Shown here: positions 1 through 5,083 of the stretch, piece after piece
Layout of the letters: every line of letters begins with the position of its first letter
How positions within the stretch are numbered: position 1 is the stretch's first letter
Translations under genes and position numbers: made by a program
The notes under the pieces: generated by a model
What the model was told of the DNA's origin: nothing
Seen by the model: only the letters and a program-made list of their open reading frames with translations
Database searches by the model: none
Source of the DNA: Bacillota bacterium
GTDB taxonomy: Bacteria > Bacillota_E > Sulfobacillia > Sulfobacillales > Sulfobacillaceae
NCBI GenBank assembly: GCA_021802375.1
Contig: JAKAAL010000416.1
Location: 1 to 5,083 of the forward strand
Direction of reading: 5' to 3'
DNA: 5,083 bases

Positions 1-68
1 TACGAACGATCTCTCTTTGTCGTGCTCAAAGGAATCGTCATCAGCGCTTCGTCAAGCCGCGCCTCATC

Positions 69-97
69 TTGACAGTTTGGCGGGGTGGAGTTACAGT
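69..97 (+). promoter_or_regulatory. Sigma-A-type promoter of the trp operon
   Basis: A perfect -35 hexamer TTGACA lies at 69-74. After a 17-base spacer comes TACAGT at 92-97, which matches four of six bases of the -10 consensus. Transcription would start near base 104, a few tens of bases before the T-box Stem I, which is the expected arrangement. A weaker alternative -10 (TATACC, 114-119) has no good -35 partner. The promoter is inferred from sequence and position only. Confidence 0.72.
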
Positions 98-117
98 ACA
101 CGTAAGAGGTCACTATA

Positions 118-129
118 CCTTGCGAAAGG
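118..129 (+). other. Small GNRA-tetraloop hairpin at the 5' end of the leader
   Basis: CCTT at 118-121 pairs perfectly with AAGG at 126-129 across the loop GCGA, a GNRA-type tetraloop. It lies between the predicted transcription start and the T-box Stem I. With only four base pairs it may be chance. Alternatively, its 5' arm may take part in the basal Stem I helix (CTT 119-121 can pair with AAG 239-241). No function is claimed. Confidence 0.35.
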
Positions 130-138
130 CAATGACCG

Positions 139-231
139 GGAAGAGTACTTTGGTTGACCGTATTTTAGAGAGTCGCCCAAATGGTGCAAGGGAGACATAC
201 GAACGCCAAAGGAATGGGCCCGTGAGCTTCC
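139..231 (+). promoter_or_regulatory. T-box Stem I with tryptophan specifier codon TGG (215-217)
   Basis: The helix below the specifier loop pairs GGAAG (139-143) with CTTCC (227-231). The helix above it pairs CTTTGG (148-153) with CCAAAG (206-211). Between them the 5' side is AGTA (144-147), the usual loop-E element, and the 3' side (212-226) begins GAA and is followed at once by TGG (215-217) and a purine (G218), the usual specifier context. Higher up, CGTAT (159-163) pairs with ATACG (197-201). AGAGAG (167-172) is the AG bulge. TCGCCC (173-178) pairs, with one mismatch, with GGGAGA (190-195). The distal loop carries GGTG (183-186), the GNUG box that with the AG bulge recognises the tRNA elbow. 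Confidence 0.93.
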
Positions 232-256
232 AACCGAAAAGCGCAGTAGGCTTGGG

Positions 257-274
257 CGGATTCTTCCACCGTTA
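257..274 (+). promoter_or_regulatory. Stem II/IIA-B region with F-box CCGTTA
   Basis: The conserved T-box F-box CCGTTA lies at 269-274. CGG at 257-259 can pair with CCG at 269-271, as in other T-box leaders. AGTAGG at 245-250 resembles the stem II element that precedes it. A second CCGTTA occurs at 299-304, so which copy acts as the F-box is inferred from order and spacing; the first copy has the usual position. Confidence 0.65.
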
Positions 275-349
275 ACCGGGAAGGCGATATCGGAATTCCC
301 GTTAGGGCGTGTTCCCGTATCGGTCAAGTGAGACCGCTTCGGTCTAATC

Positions 350-381
350 AGGGTGGCACCGCGGAGAAAACCTTCGTCCCC
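350..381 (+). promoter_or_regulatory. T-box sequence and antiterminator
   Basis: Bases 350-364 match the canonical T-box (AGGGTGGNACCGCGG, with N = C). In the antiterminator, GGG (351-353) pairs with CCC (378-380). The seven-base bulge TGGCACC (354-360) presents TGGC to the tRNA 3' end. GCGGAG (361-366) pairs with CTTCGT (372-377), including two G-U pairs. The 3' side of this structure is the 5' arm of the terminator, so the two folds are mutually exclusive. Confidence 0.95.
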
Positions 382-400
382 AAGGGGAGAAGGTTATTTT
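369..400 (+). terminator. Regulated intrinsic terminator of the trp leader
   Basis: AACCTTC (369-375) pairs with GAAGGTT (389-395). The inner CCC (378-380) pairs with GGG (385-387), with a small internal loop between the two helices. The structure is followed by TATTTT (395-400). This is the attenuation point: it forms when tRNA-Trp is charged and is blocked when the T-box antiterminator forms. Confidence 0.93.
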
Positions 401-407
401 GATCTGC

Positions 408-413
408 GGGAGG
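408..413 (+). promoter_or_regulatory. Ribosome binding site of trpE
   Basis: GGGAGG lies six bases before ATG 420. It excludes the in-frame TTG at 399, which sits inside the terminator T-tract with no Shine-Dalgarno site. Confidence 0.85.
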
Positions 414-419
414 CGTGAT

Positions 420-1859
420 ATGGAACCCAATGACTCAACTACACTGTGGCGCGGAGACGGACCGCACTTAGCGGTCGTCAAGCGCTTTACCGTCGACCAA
501 TTGACCCCAATATCTGCGTTTATTCGCTTGCGCCCTTTAGGTGCGCGTGCGCTTTTAGAAAGTGTAGAAGGCGACTTAAAGGTGGCGCGCTACTCTTTTA
601 TTGGTGTCGGCGCCAAGGCCGTGCTCTACCACCGCGACCATCAAGCCGTGGTCGAATCGGATCAGTGGTCTTCGGTAGACGACGACCCGATGACGCTACT
701 GCGCCAAGGGAATGCCCGATTTCGGGTGGCGGTACCTCCGTCGGTCGAATTGCCATATCCCGGTGGAGCACTAGGCTACTTTGCTTATGATTGGGTGCGA
801 AGGCTGGAACATCTACCGTCCGTTCATGCCCATCAAGGTCCCGATTGGGAGTGGTTCTGGCCGCAAGTCGTGGTCGCTTTTGACCACCATCGCCATACGG
901 TGGCGATCATCTCGGAAGCACCGGTAGACCAGGAAGTCGAGGCCCGCGAACGGTTGCAAGCGGTGGAGGCGGCGCTGCGCTCGTCGTTAAACTGGCCTTC
1001 TCCCATCGTCAGGCGCGTCTCCCCAATCACTTCGAACTTGGATCGCGAGCAGTATCACGAGATGGTCGAGGAGGCCAGGCAATATATCTATGCGGGTGAC
1101 ATTTTTCAGGTGGTGCTGTCGCAAAGACTCACCAGCGCCATTGATGGAGATCCCTTTCATCTCTACCGCAAGCTCCGGCTAGTAAATCCATCGCCGTATT
1201 TGTTCTACTTTGAAGGGTCTCATAAGACCCTGGTTGGGGCTTCGCCGGAAGCGCTAATTCGAGTGTCCAACGGTTCAGTGGTCAATCGCCCGATCGCCGG
1301 AACTCGCCATCGTGGCGCGGATGCCGATGAGGATGAAGCCCTATGGCAAGATCTGATGCATGATGCCAAGGAGCTTTCGGAGCATACCATGTTAGTCGAT
1401 CTAGCCCGTAATGATTTGGGCCGCGTCAGCCAATATGGGTCCGTGGCGGTGAATGAATTGATGGTGCGCGAATCGTATTCTCACGTGATGCACATCGCGT
1501 CCGAAGTTAAAGGCCGTCTTCGACCAGAACATGACGCCTTGGACGCGCTGGCGGCCAGCTTTCCGGCAGGAACCTTGAGCGGGGCCCCGAAAGTGCGGGC
1601 GATGGAAATCATTGAAATGTTGGAACCCGATGCTCGCGGTGCCTACGGGGGAGTGGTGGGCTATTTCTCTCATCGAGGGGATCTAGATACGTGCATCGCG
1701 ATTCGCACGCTAGAAGTAGCGCCTGATGGGCAGGTGGTCGTTCAAGCGGGGGGCGGTATTGTGGCCGACTCTGATTCCGAGAAGGAACGGCGAGAGTCAT
1801 TCAATAAAGCTGCAGCGCCCTTATCGGTCTTAGAGGCCAACGAGGAGGCATGGCTGTGA
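420..1859 (+). CDS. trpE: Anthranilate synthase component I (TrpE)
   Basis: This is the large subunit of anthranilate synthase. It converts chorismate and ammonia (from TrpG) to anthranilate in the cytoplasm, the first committed step of tryptophan synthesis. The protein of 479 residues is full length for the family. The N-terminal domain carries the LLES element (45-48), known to line the tryptophan feedback site, and NPSPY (256-260) also belongs to that site. The C-terminal chorismate-binding domain shows GASPEALI (273-280), PIAGTRHRG (291-299), ELSEHTMLVDLARND (318-332) with the conserved His322, PAGTLSGAPK (382-391), GAYGGVVGYF (407-416) and the Mg-binding GGGIVADSDSEKE segment (444-456). 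The start is set by GGGAGG at 408-413; an in-frame TTG at 399 would add seven residues but has no support. It is the first gene after the T-box and overlaps trpG by four bases (GTGA). A PabB-type enzyme is a related alternative, made unlikely by the operon and the regulator. Confidence 0.98.
   Translation: MEPNDSTTLWRGDGPHLAVVKRFTVDQLTPISAFIRLRPLGARALLESVEGDLKVARYSFIGVGAKAVLYHRDHQAVVESDQWSSVDDDPMTLLRQGNARFRVAVPPSVELPYPGGALGYFAYDWVRRLEHLPSVHAHQGPDWEWFWPQVVVAFDHHRHTVAIISEAPVDQEVEARERLQAVEAALRSSLNWPSPIVRRVSPITSNLDREQYHEMVEEARQYIYAGDIFQVVLSQRLTSAIDGDPFHLYRKLRLVNPSPYLFYFEGSHKTLVGASPEALIRVSNGSVVNRPIAGTRHRGADADEDEALWQDLMHDAKELSEHTMLVDLARNDLGRVSQYGSVAVNELMVRESYSHVMHIASEVKGRLRPEHDALDALAASFPAGTLSGAPKVRAMEIIEMLEPDARGAYGGVVGYFSHRGDLDTCIAIRTLEVAPDGQVVVQAGGGIVADSDSEKERRESFNKAAAPLSVLEANEEAWL
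1843..1848 (+). promoter_or_regulatory. Ribosome binding site deciding the trpG start
   Basis: AGGAGG, inside the end of trpE, is only one base before ATG 1850 but seven bases before the in-frame GTG 1856. This spacing favours GTG 1856. Confidence 0.8.
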
Positions 1860-2482
1860 TTTTGATGGTGGACAACTACGATTCGTTTACCTATAACCTC
1901 GTGCAATATTTGGGTATTTTAGGCGAGGACCTGACCGTCGTCCGCAATGACGACGCCGATGTCGAGACGCTGGCCGCCCTTAACCCCGATCGGGTCGTCA
2001 TTTCACCCGGACCGGGACGCCCCCAAGACGCGGGGGTGATTGTGCCGCTGATTCGCCGTATGGCGCCAGAAGTTCCTATTTTAGGGGTCTGCCTGGGGCA
2101 CCAAGCAATTGTTGAAGCATTCGGCGGCGAAGTGGTGCCTGCCGTCCGTCTGATGCACGGCAAAGCGGATCAAGTTTATCATAAAGGGCGGGGGCCGGAG
2201 TTGTTCGATCAGGTTGGCGATGGATTTTTAGCTGGCCGCTACCATTCTCTTGCCGTGCACTTGGGGCCAGGGATTCCGATCGAGGTGCTGGCCGAATCAG
2301 ATGATGGTACGGTGATGGCGGTCCGCCACCATCGCTATCCTACCTATGGCATTCAATTTCATCCAGAGTCGATCTTGACTCCGGACGGCATGCAAATACT
2401 GCGAAATTTTCTAAAAATATTACCTCCCGCGAGGGCGGTAAAGGGCGATGGCCAACGAAATCAGGAAGGAGGGACAATGTGA
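1856..2482 (+). CDS. trpG: Anthranilate synthase component II, glutamine amidotransferase (TrpG)
   Basis: This class I glutamine amidotransferase hydrolyses glutamine and channels ammonia to TrpE. From the GTG start it has 208 residues and begins MILMVDNYDSFTYN, almost the textbook TrpG/PabA N-terminus. Visible motifs are the SPGPG loop (50-54), the nucleophile elbow GVCLGH with Cys79 (77-82), HGK (101-103), YHSLAV (129-134) and QFHPES with His169 and Glu171 completing the triad. The last 20 or so residues, after FLKILP, form a low-conservation tail whose codons contain the trpD ribosome binding site. GTG 1856 gives a four-base overlap with the trpE stop and a good Shine-Dalgarno spacing; ATG 1850 would add two residues. 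The family cannot be split from PabA by sequence alone, so it might also serve folate synthesis. Its position directly after trpE makes the tryptophan role secure. Confidence 0.97.
   Translation: MILMVDNYDSFTYNLVQYLGILGEDLTVVRNDDADVETLAALNPDRVVISPGPGRPQDAGVIVPLIRRMAPEVPILGVCLGHQAIVEAFGGEVVPAVRLMHGKADQVYHKGRGPELFDQVGDGFLAGRYHSLAVHLGPGIPIEVLAESDDGTVMAVRHHRYPTYGIQFHPESILTPDGMQILRNFLKILPPARAVKGDGQRNQEGGTM
2467..2472 (+). promoter_or_regulatory. Ribosome binding site of trpD
   Basis: AGGAGG, within the last codons of trpG, is six bases before GTG 2479. It supports that start over the in-frame ATG 2491. Confidence 0.82.
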
Positions 2483-3510
2483 GTATTTCGATGACGAAAA
2501 TCCTTAACCAATTGGCCGAAGGCGAGCGATTGCCCCAGGCGGTAGCGGAAGAGGTGATGGACCTCATTATGGTAGGGGAAGCGACGGGTCCCCAAATTGG
2601 CGCTTTGTTAATGGCTCTTCGCATGCGTGGGGAGTCGCCAGAGGAAATTTCAGGGTTTGCCCGCTCGATGCGACGTCATGCGCTGCCCGTGGCCATTGCT
2701 CGCCGTCCGATTGTAGATACCTGCGGCACGGGCGGGGATGGCTCGCATAGCTTTAATATCTCTACGGTAGCGGCCCTGGTTGCGGCGGGAGCGGGTGCGA
2801 GCGTGGTCAAACATGGAAATCGCGCGGCAAGTTCGAAGAGCGGAAGCGCTGATTTGCTGGAAGCGCTAGGAATCCAACTTAGTCCTGAACCTTCCGTGTT
2901 GATGCGTATGGTCGAAGAGACGGGATTTGGCTTTTTATTTGCCCAAAGCGTGCATACCGCTATGAGGTATGCGGCACCCGTCCGTCGTGATCTGGGAATA
3001 CGCACGGTGTTTAATTTGCTCGGGCCCTTGACCAACCCCGCTGTTCCCGAATTTCAGGTGATTGGAGTCTTTGACGCGAGTCGAATTCAATTAATGGCGG
3101 AGGCGCTGGTCCGACTGAACGTGGATCGTGCCCTGGTCGTACACGGTGATGGGTTGGACGAGGTCACCTTGTCCGGAGTGACTCAATACGCCTTAGTCGA
3201 CGGCGGAAACATCGTAACCGGCGAGTGGACTCCTGAGGACTTCGGGTTGCCGGGATATTCCAAATCCTCCGTGATTGGGGGGGATCCGACCGTCAATGCG
3301 GAAATTTGCTTGCGCCTTTTGGCAGGCGAGCCCGGTCCCTATTTGGATGTTGTGTTAGCGAATGCCGGCGTCGCGCTCTATGCCGCTCGCATGGTGGATA
3401 GTCCTTGCCAAGGAGTGCGCGTAGCGCGGGAGTCGGTGACGAGCGGCAGCGCGGCTCGGGTATTGGCACGCCTGCAAGAGCTTTCTGGTGGCGCGCGCAC
3501 GGCGTCGTAA
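2479..3510 (+). CDS. trpD: Anthranilate phosphoribosyltransferase (TrpD)
   Basis: TrpD transfers the phosphoribosyl group of PRPP to anthranilate, giving N-(5'-phosphoribosyl)anthranilate. The 343-residue protein is the normal length for the stand-alone enzyme and is not fused to TrpG. An N-terminal helical domain (about 1-70) is followed by the class IV phosphoribosyltransferase fold. Visible motifs are the PRPP-binding DTCGTGGDG (80-88), NIST (93-96), the KHGNRAASSKSGSAD stretch (111-125), the anthranilate-site region HTAMRYAAPVRRDLG (159-173), GPLTNP (182-187) and VHGDGLDE (221-228) with the metal-binding Asp227-Glu228 pair. HTAM replaces the more usual HPAM, a mild change. GTG 2479 overlaps the trpG stop by four bases (GTGA) and is preceded by AGGAGG, which suggests translational coupling. 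Starting at ATG 2491 would drop only four residues. All key residues are present. Confidence 0.98.
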   Translation: MSISMTKILNQLAEGERLPQAVAEEVMDLIMVGEATGPQIGALLMALRMRGESPEEISGFARSMRRHALPVAIARRPIVDTCGTGGDGSHSFNISTVAALVAAGAGASVVKHGNRAASSKSGSADLLEALGIQLSPEPSVLMRMVEETGFGFLFAQSVHTAMRYAAPVRRDLGIRTVFNLLGPLTNPAVPEFQVIGVFDASRIQLMAEALVRLNVDRALVVHGDGLDEVTLSGVTQYALVDGGNIVTGEWTPEDFGLPGYSKSSVIGGDPTVNAEICLRLLAGEPGPYLDVVLANAGVALYAARMVDSPCQGVRVARESVTSGSAARVLARLQELSGGARTAS

Positions 3511-3523
3511 GAGATGGAGTCTC

Positions 3524-3530
3524 GGGGAGG
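3524..3530 (+). promoter_or_regulatory. Ribosome binding site deciding the trpC start
   Basis: GGGGAGG is followed after seven bases by GTG 3538. The upstream in-frame ATG 3514 has no Shine-Dalgarno site, so GTG 3538 is preferred. Confidence 0.82.
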
Positions 3531-3537
3531 TAGCGAC

Positions 3538-4299
3538 GTGTTTTTAGATGACATTGTGGCGTCAGTTGAGGCGCGGGCAGCTTCTTGGCGACGTGAATCA
3601 GAGACCATTAAAGAACGGGCGGCGCACGCGGTAGAAGCCCGGTCACTCCTGAAGCGGATGGCAAGCGCCCGTGCCATGGGAGTGATCGCGGAGTGTAAGC
3701 ACCGATCACCCTCTAAAGGATGGCTCACCGAGCATTACGACCCCGTGGCCCAAGCCATGCACTATCAGACTCTTGGCGCAACGGCGATCTCGGTCTTAAC
3801 CGAGCCAGAGTTCTTCGCCGGCTCGATGGACCACCTGGCGCGTGTGCGCCAGCGAACGGATCTTCCCGTCCTTTGTAAAGATTTTGTCCGCGACCCGATT
3901 CAGATATGGCAGGCGAGAAGCCATGGTGCGGATGCCGTGCTTCTGATCGTGCGCATTGTACATGACGCTAGGCAGCTAGGCGATTTAAAGCAACTGGTGG
4001 AAGCCCTTGGGATGGATGCCTTAATCGAAGTGCACTCCCAGCAAGAATTGGAGATAGCGCTATCGGTGGATGCGCGGTTAGTCGGAGTCAATAACCGAGA
4101 CCTGGACAGCTTTCATACGAGCCTAGAGTTTTCTGAGCGCATGGCGGCCTATCTTCCTCAAAACGTGCTGGCGATTAGTGAAAGCGGCATTCGTACCGCC
4201 GCCGATATTGAGCGCTTAAAGAATTTCGGTTACCGAGGGGTGTTGGTGGGGGAGGCGCTCATGCGAGGTCATCGCGTGCTGGAGGATATGGGCATATGA
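3538..4299 (+). CDS. trpC: Indole-3-glycerol phosphate synthase (TrpC)
   Basis: TrpC closes the indole ring by converting carboxyphenylaminodeoxyribulose phosphate to indole-3-glycerol phosphate, with loss of CO2 and water. From GTG 3538 it has 253 residues, the usual size for the single-function enzyme, and begins MFLDDIVA, like typical family N-termini. The (beta/alpha)8 barrel residues are visible: Glu52 and Lys54 in AECKHRSPSKG (51-61), SVLTEPEFFAGS (85-96), the catalytic Lys114 in CKDF (113-116), Glu164 in IEVH (163-166), Asn185 in GVNNRDL (183-189), Glu215-Ser216 in SESGI (214-218), and the phosphate-binding VLVGEALM (235-242). The first motif differs from the common EIKRASPSKG form at Cys53 and His55, but the catalytic residues remain. 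A 27-base gap separates it from trpD, and it overlaps trpF by four bases (ATGA). ATG 3514 would add eight residues and lacks a ribosome binding site. Confidence 0.97.
   Translation: MFLDDIVASVEARAASWRRESETIKERAAHAVEARSLLKRMASARAMGVIAECKHRSPSKGWLTEHYDPVAQAMHYQTLGATAISVLTEPEFFAGSMDHLARVRQRTDLPVLCKDFVRDPIQIWQARSHGADAVLLIVRIVHDARQLGDLKQLVEALGMDALIEVHSQQELEIALSVDARLVGVNNRDLDSFHTSLEFSERMAAYLPQNVLAISESGIRTAADIERLKNFGYRGVLVGEALMRGHRVLEDMGI
4281..4286 (+). promoter_or_regulatory. Ribosome binding site of trpF
   Basis: GGAGGA, within the end of trpC, lies nine bases before ATG 4296, whose ATGA overlaps the trpC stop. Confidence 0.75.
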
Positions 4300-4868
4300 G
4301 TGGGCCAGTGGTGAAAATTTGCGGGATCAGGACGGCGGAAACCGCGCGCTTGGCCTGGCAAGCGGGCGCGGACTTTCTCGGCTTGGTGTTTGCGCCTAGT
4401 CCCCGCCAGGTCGACGAAAAGGGAGCTCGGACCATTGTCCGTAGCGTTCCTGGACGTTATATCGGGGTGTTCCGCGATATAACGCGACTGGAGAGCTTGG
4501 CGGAGATAGCCGACCAAGTGGGTCTCTTTGGCGTTCAGTGTCACGGGCGCTGTCCTGAAGGATGGACCGGCTGGGCCAAGGAGCAAGGGATGATGGCCAT
4601 TGCCACCGATATTACGGTGGTTGGCGCTGACGTCTGGCTGTTGGATGGTCCGCGGTCCGGGTCGGGGATTGCCTGGGAGTGGGCTCTTCCGCATCAGGGG
4701 GGACCATATTGGATATCGGGTGGTCTTCGCCCGGAAAACGTCCGACGGGTCGTCGATCACTTAAAGCCAAGCGGAGTCGACGTTTCCACCGGGGTGGAGC
4801 GAGATTATCAAAAAGATCCCGAACTCATTGCGCAATTTATTAAGGAGGCTAAGGCGTGCCCACAATGA
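4296..4868 (+). CDS. trpF: Phosphoribosylanthranilate isomerase (TrpF)
   Basis: TrpF catalyses the Amadori rearrangement of phosphoribosylanthranilate to carboxyphenylaminodeoxyribulose phosphate, the substrate of TrpC. The 190-residue protein is slightly short for the family (commonly about 200-210). Visible barrel motifs are VKICGIR (6-12) with the general-base Cys9, LGLVFAPSPRQV (28-39), GVQCHG (79-84), LLDG (115-118) with the presumed general-acid Asp117, a phosphate-loop region SGSGIAWEW (121-129), SGGLRPENV (141-149) and GVDVSTGVE (160-168). Several motifs are diverged: ICGIRTAE for ICGITRPE, VQCHG for VQLHG, and SGSG for GGTG, but the catalytic pair is intact. It is a separate gene, not fused to trpC as in enteric bacteria. 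It overlaps trpC by four bases and trpB by thirteen. The operon position makes the call secure despite the divergence. Confidence 0.96.
   Translation: MSGPVVKICGIRTAETARLAWQAGADFLGLVFAPSPRQVDEKGARTIVRSVPGRYIGVFRDITRLESLAEIADQVGLFGVQCHGRCPEGWTGWAKEQGMMAIATDITVVGADVWLLDGPRSGSGIAWEWALPHQGGPYWISGGLRPENVRRVVDHLKPSGVDVSTGVERDYQKDPELIAQFIKEAKACPQ
4843..4848 (+). promoter_or_regulatory. Ribosome binding site deciding the trpB start
   Basis: AGGAGG lies seven bases before GTG 4856 but sixteen before the in-frame ATG 4865, so GTG 4856 is the better start. Confidence 0.8.
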
Positions 4869-5083
4869 AACGCGTGCCCGATGCGTCGGGAAGGTTTGGT
4901 CCGTTTGGCGGGCGCTATGTTCCGGAAACCTTGATTCCCGCACTCGATGAATTGGAGTCAGCGTATCGTCGCTGGCGTATGGACCCGGAATTCAAGGCAG
5001 AACTCCAAGAATATTTGAGAAATTATGTAGGCAGACCCACTCCACTACGTCGGGCGGATCGCATGAGTGAAGCCTTAGGGTTT
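4856..5083 (+). CDS. trpB: Tryptophan synthase beta chain (TrpB), 5' part only
   Basis: TrpB is the pyridoxal-phosphate subunit that condenses indole with serine to give tryptophan, working with TrpA. Only the first 76 codons are in the window. They encode the characteristic TrpB1-type N-terminus: GRFGPFGGRYVPETLIPAL (12-30), DPEFKAEL (43-50) and YVGRPTPL (57-64). The PLP-binding lysine, normally near residue 90, is beyond the edge. This N-terminus identifies the TrpA-coupled TrpB1 form rather than the longer TrpB2. The reading frame overlaps the end of trpF by thirteen bases if it starts at GTG 4856, as AGGAGG at 4843-4848 indicates. ATG 4865, with a four-base ATGA overlap, is the alternative and would remove three residues. 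The gene is truncated by the window, not by mutation. Confidence 0.97.
   Translation, partial: MPTMKRVPDASGRFGPFGGRYVPETLIPALDELESAYRRWRMDPEFKAELQEYLRNYVGRPTPLRRADRMSEALGF

Larger units (their letters stand above)
131..400 (+). promoter_or_regulatory. T-box riboswitch leader responding to tRNA-Trp
   Basis: This leader senses the charging state of tRNA-Trp and controls transcription of the trp operon. Visible elements in order are Stem I (139-231) with TGG specifier, an F-box CCGTTA (269-274), a hairpin with arms 331-335 and 341-345 suited to stem III, the T-box sequence (350-364) and a rho-independent terminator (369-400). Known mechanism for the family: uncharged tRNA pairs its anticodon with the specifier and its 3' NCCA end with the TGGN bulge, which stabilises the antiterminator and permits read-through into trpE. 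Charged tRNA cannot do this, so the terminator forms. The bulge here is TGGC, and its C complements the G73 discriminator of bacterial tRNA-Trp. The assignment to tryptophan therefore rests on the specifier, the bulge and the downstream genes. Confidence 0.97.

Noticed and set aside
1..68. Possible end of an upstream gene, or minus-strand start of a divergent gene (ATG complement at 39-41, open to the edge)
   Set aside because: Frame 1 is open only to a stop at 70-72. The minus-strand frame gives just 13 codons, with no good Shine-Dalgarno site. Neither is recognisable, and sequence to the left would be needed.
69..275. Open frame of 68 codons in the leader, beginning at TTG 69
   Set aside because: Its start codon is the -35 hexamer, it has no ribosome binding site, and it runs through well-formed T-box structure. 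It is not a leader peptide: its single Trp codon lies upstream of the predicted transcription start, so there is no Trp-codon run to act as an attenuator.
91..327. Minus-strand open frame opposite the T-box leader
   Set aside because: It is antisense to structured RNA, resembles no known family and has no visible promoter or ribosome binding site.
101..400. TRAP-type control (repeated GAG/TAG triplets) of the trp leader
   Set aside because: The GAG and TAG triplets present are few, irregularly spaced and explained by T-box motifs such as the AG bulge; there is no regular tandem array.
399..419. TTG 399 as the trpE start
   Set aside because: The codon lies in the T-tract of the terminator, and the only good ribosome binding site (408-413) points to ATG 420.
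446..790. 114-codon plus-strand frame inside trpE
   Set aside because: It is an out-of-frame shadow; the trpE frame over the same bases is clearly conserved, and the alternative product is rich in Arg and Cys without motifs.
4269..4760. 163-codon minus-strand open frame opposite trpF
   Set aside because: It is a shadow of the conserved trpF coding frame, with no recognisable protein motif or ribosome binding site.

Overview
This window holds the 5' part of a tryptophan biosynthesis operon on the + strand: trpE-trpG-trpD-trpC-trpF-trpB. The trpB gene runs off the right edge, and trpA would be expected next. A T-box riboswitch specific for tRNA-Trp precedes the operon. The T-box leader, strong AGGAGG-type ribosome binding sites and frequent GTG starts point to a Bacillota (Firmicutes) bacterium of moderate to fairly high GC. 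A Sulfobacillus-like or similar deep Bacillota lineage is plausible, but that is a guess from style and gene order, not a demonstrated assignment.

Layout. Bases 1-68 show no supportable gene. A sigma-A-type promoter (TTGACA at 69-74, TACAGT at 92-97, 17-base spacer) should start transcription around base 104. The T-box leader follows at about 131-400. Its parts are a Stem I with AGTA loop, AG-rich bulge, GGTG distal loop and specifier codon TGG at 215-217; a CCGTTA F-box; a stem III hairpin; the T-box sequence itself at 350-364; and an intrinsic terminator at 369-400 that excludes the antiterminator. The tRNA-end-binding bulge reads TGGC, which fits the G73 discriminator of bacterial tRNA-Trp, so two independent elements agree on tryptophan.

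The six cistrons are tightly packed. Stop and start codons overlap at E/G, G/D, C/F and F/B, and a 27-base gap separates D and C. Shine-Dalgarno positions argue for GTG starts in trpG (1856), trpD (2479), trpC (3538) and trpB (4856), and for ATG starts in trpE (420) and trpF (4296). Several of these differ from the longest open frame.

How the genes work together. TrpE and TrpG form anthranilate synthase (chorismate plus glutamine to anthranilate). TrpD adds phosphoribosyl, TrpF isomerises phosphoribosylanthranilate, TrpC closes the indole ring, and TrpB with the off-window TrpA makes tryptophan. All visible key residues are intact. Control appears to act at two levels: transcription antitermination by uncharged tRNA-Trp, and probable feedback inhibition of TrpE through its conserved LLES and NPSPY elements.

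I see no mobile element, CRISPR array, RNA gene or novel system here. The points most worth a second look are the leader's fine structure, including a duplicated F-box-like sequence with alternative pairings, and the start-codon corrections.
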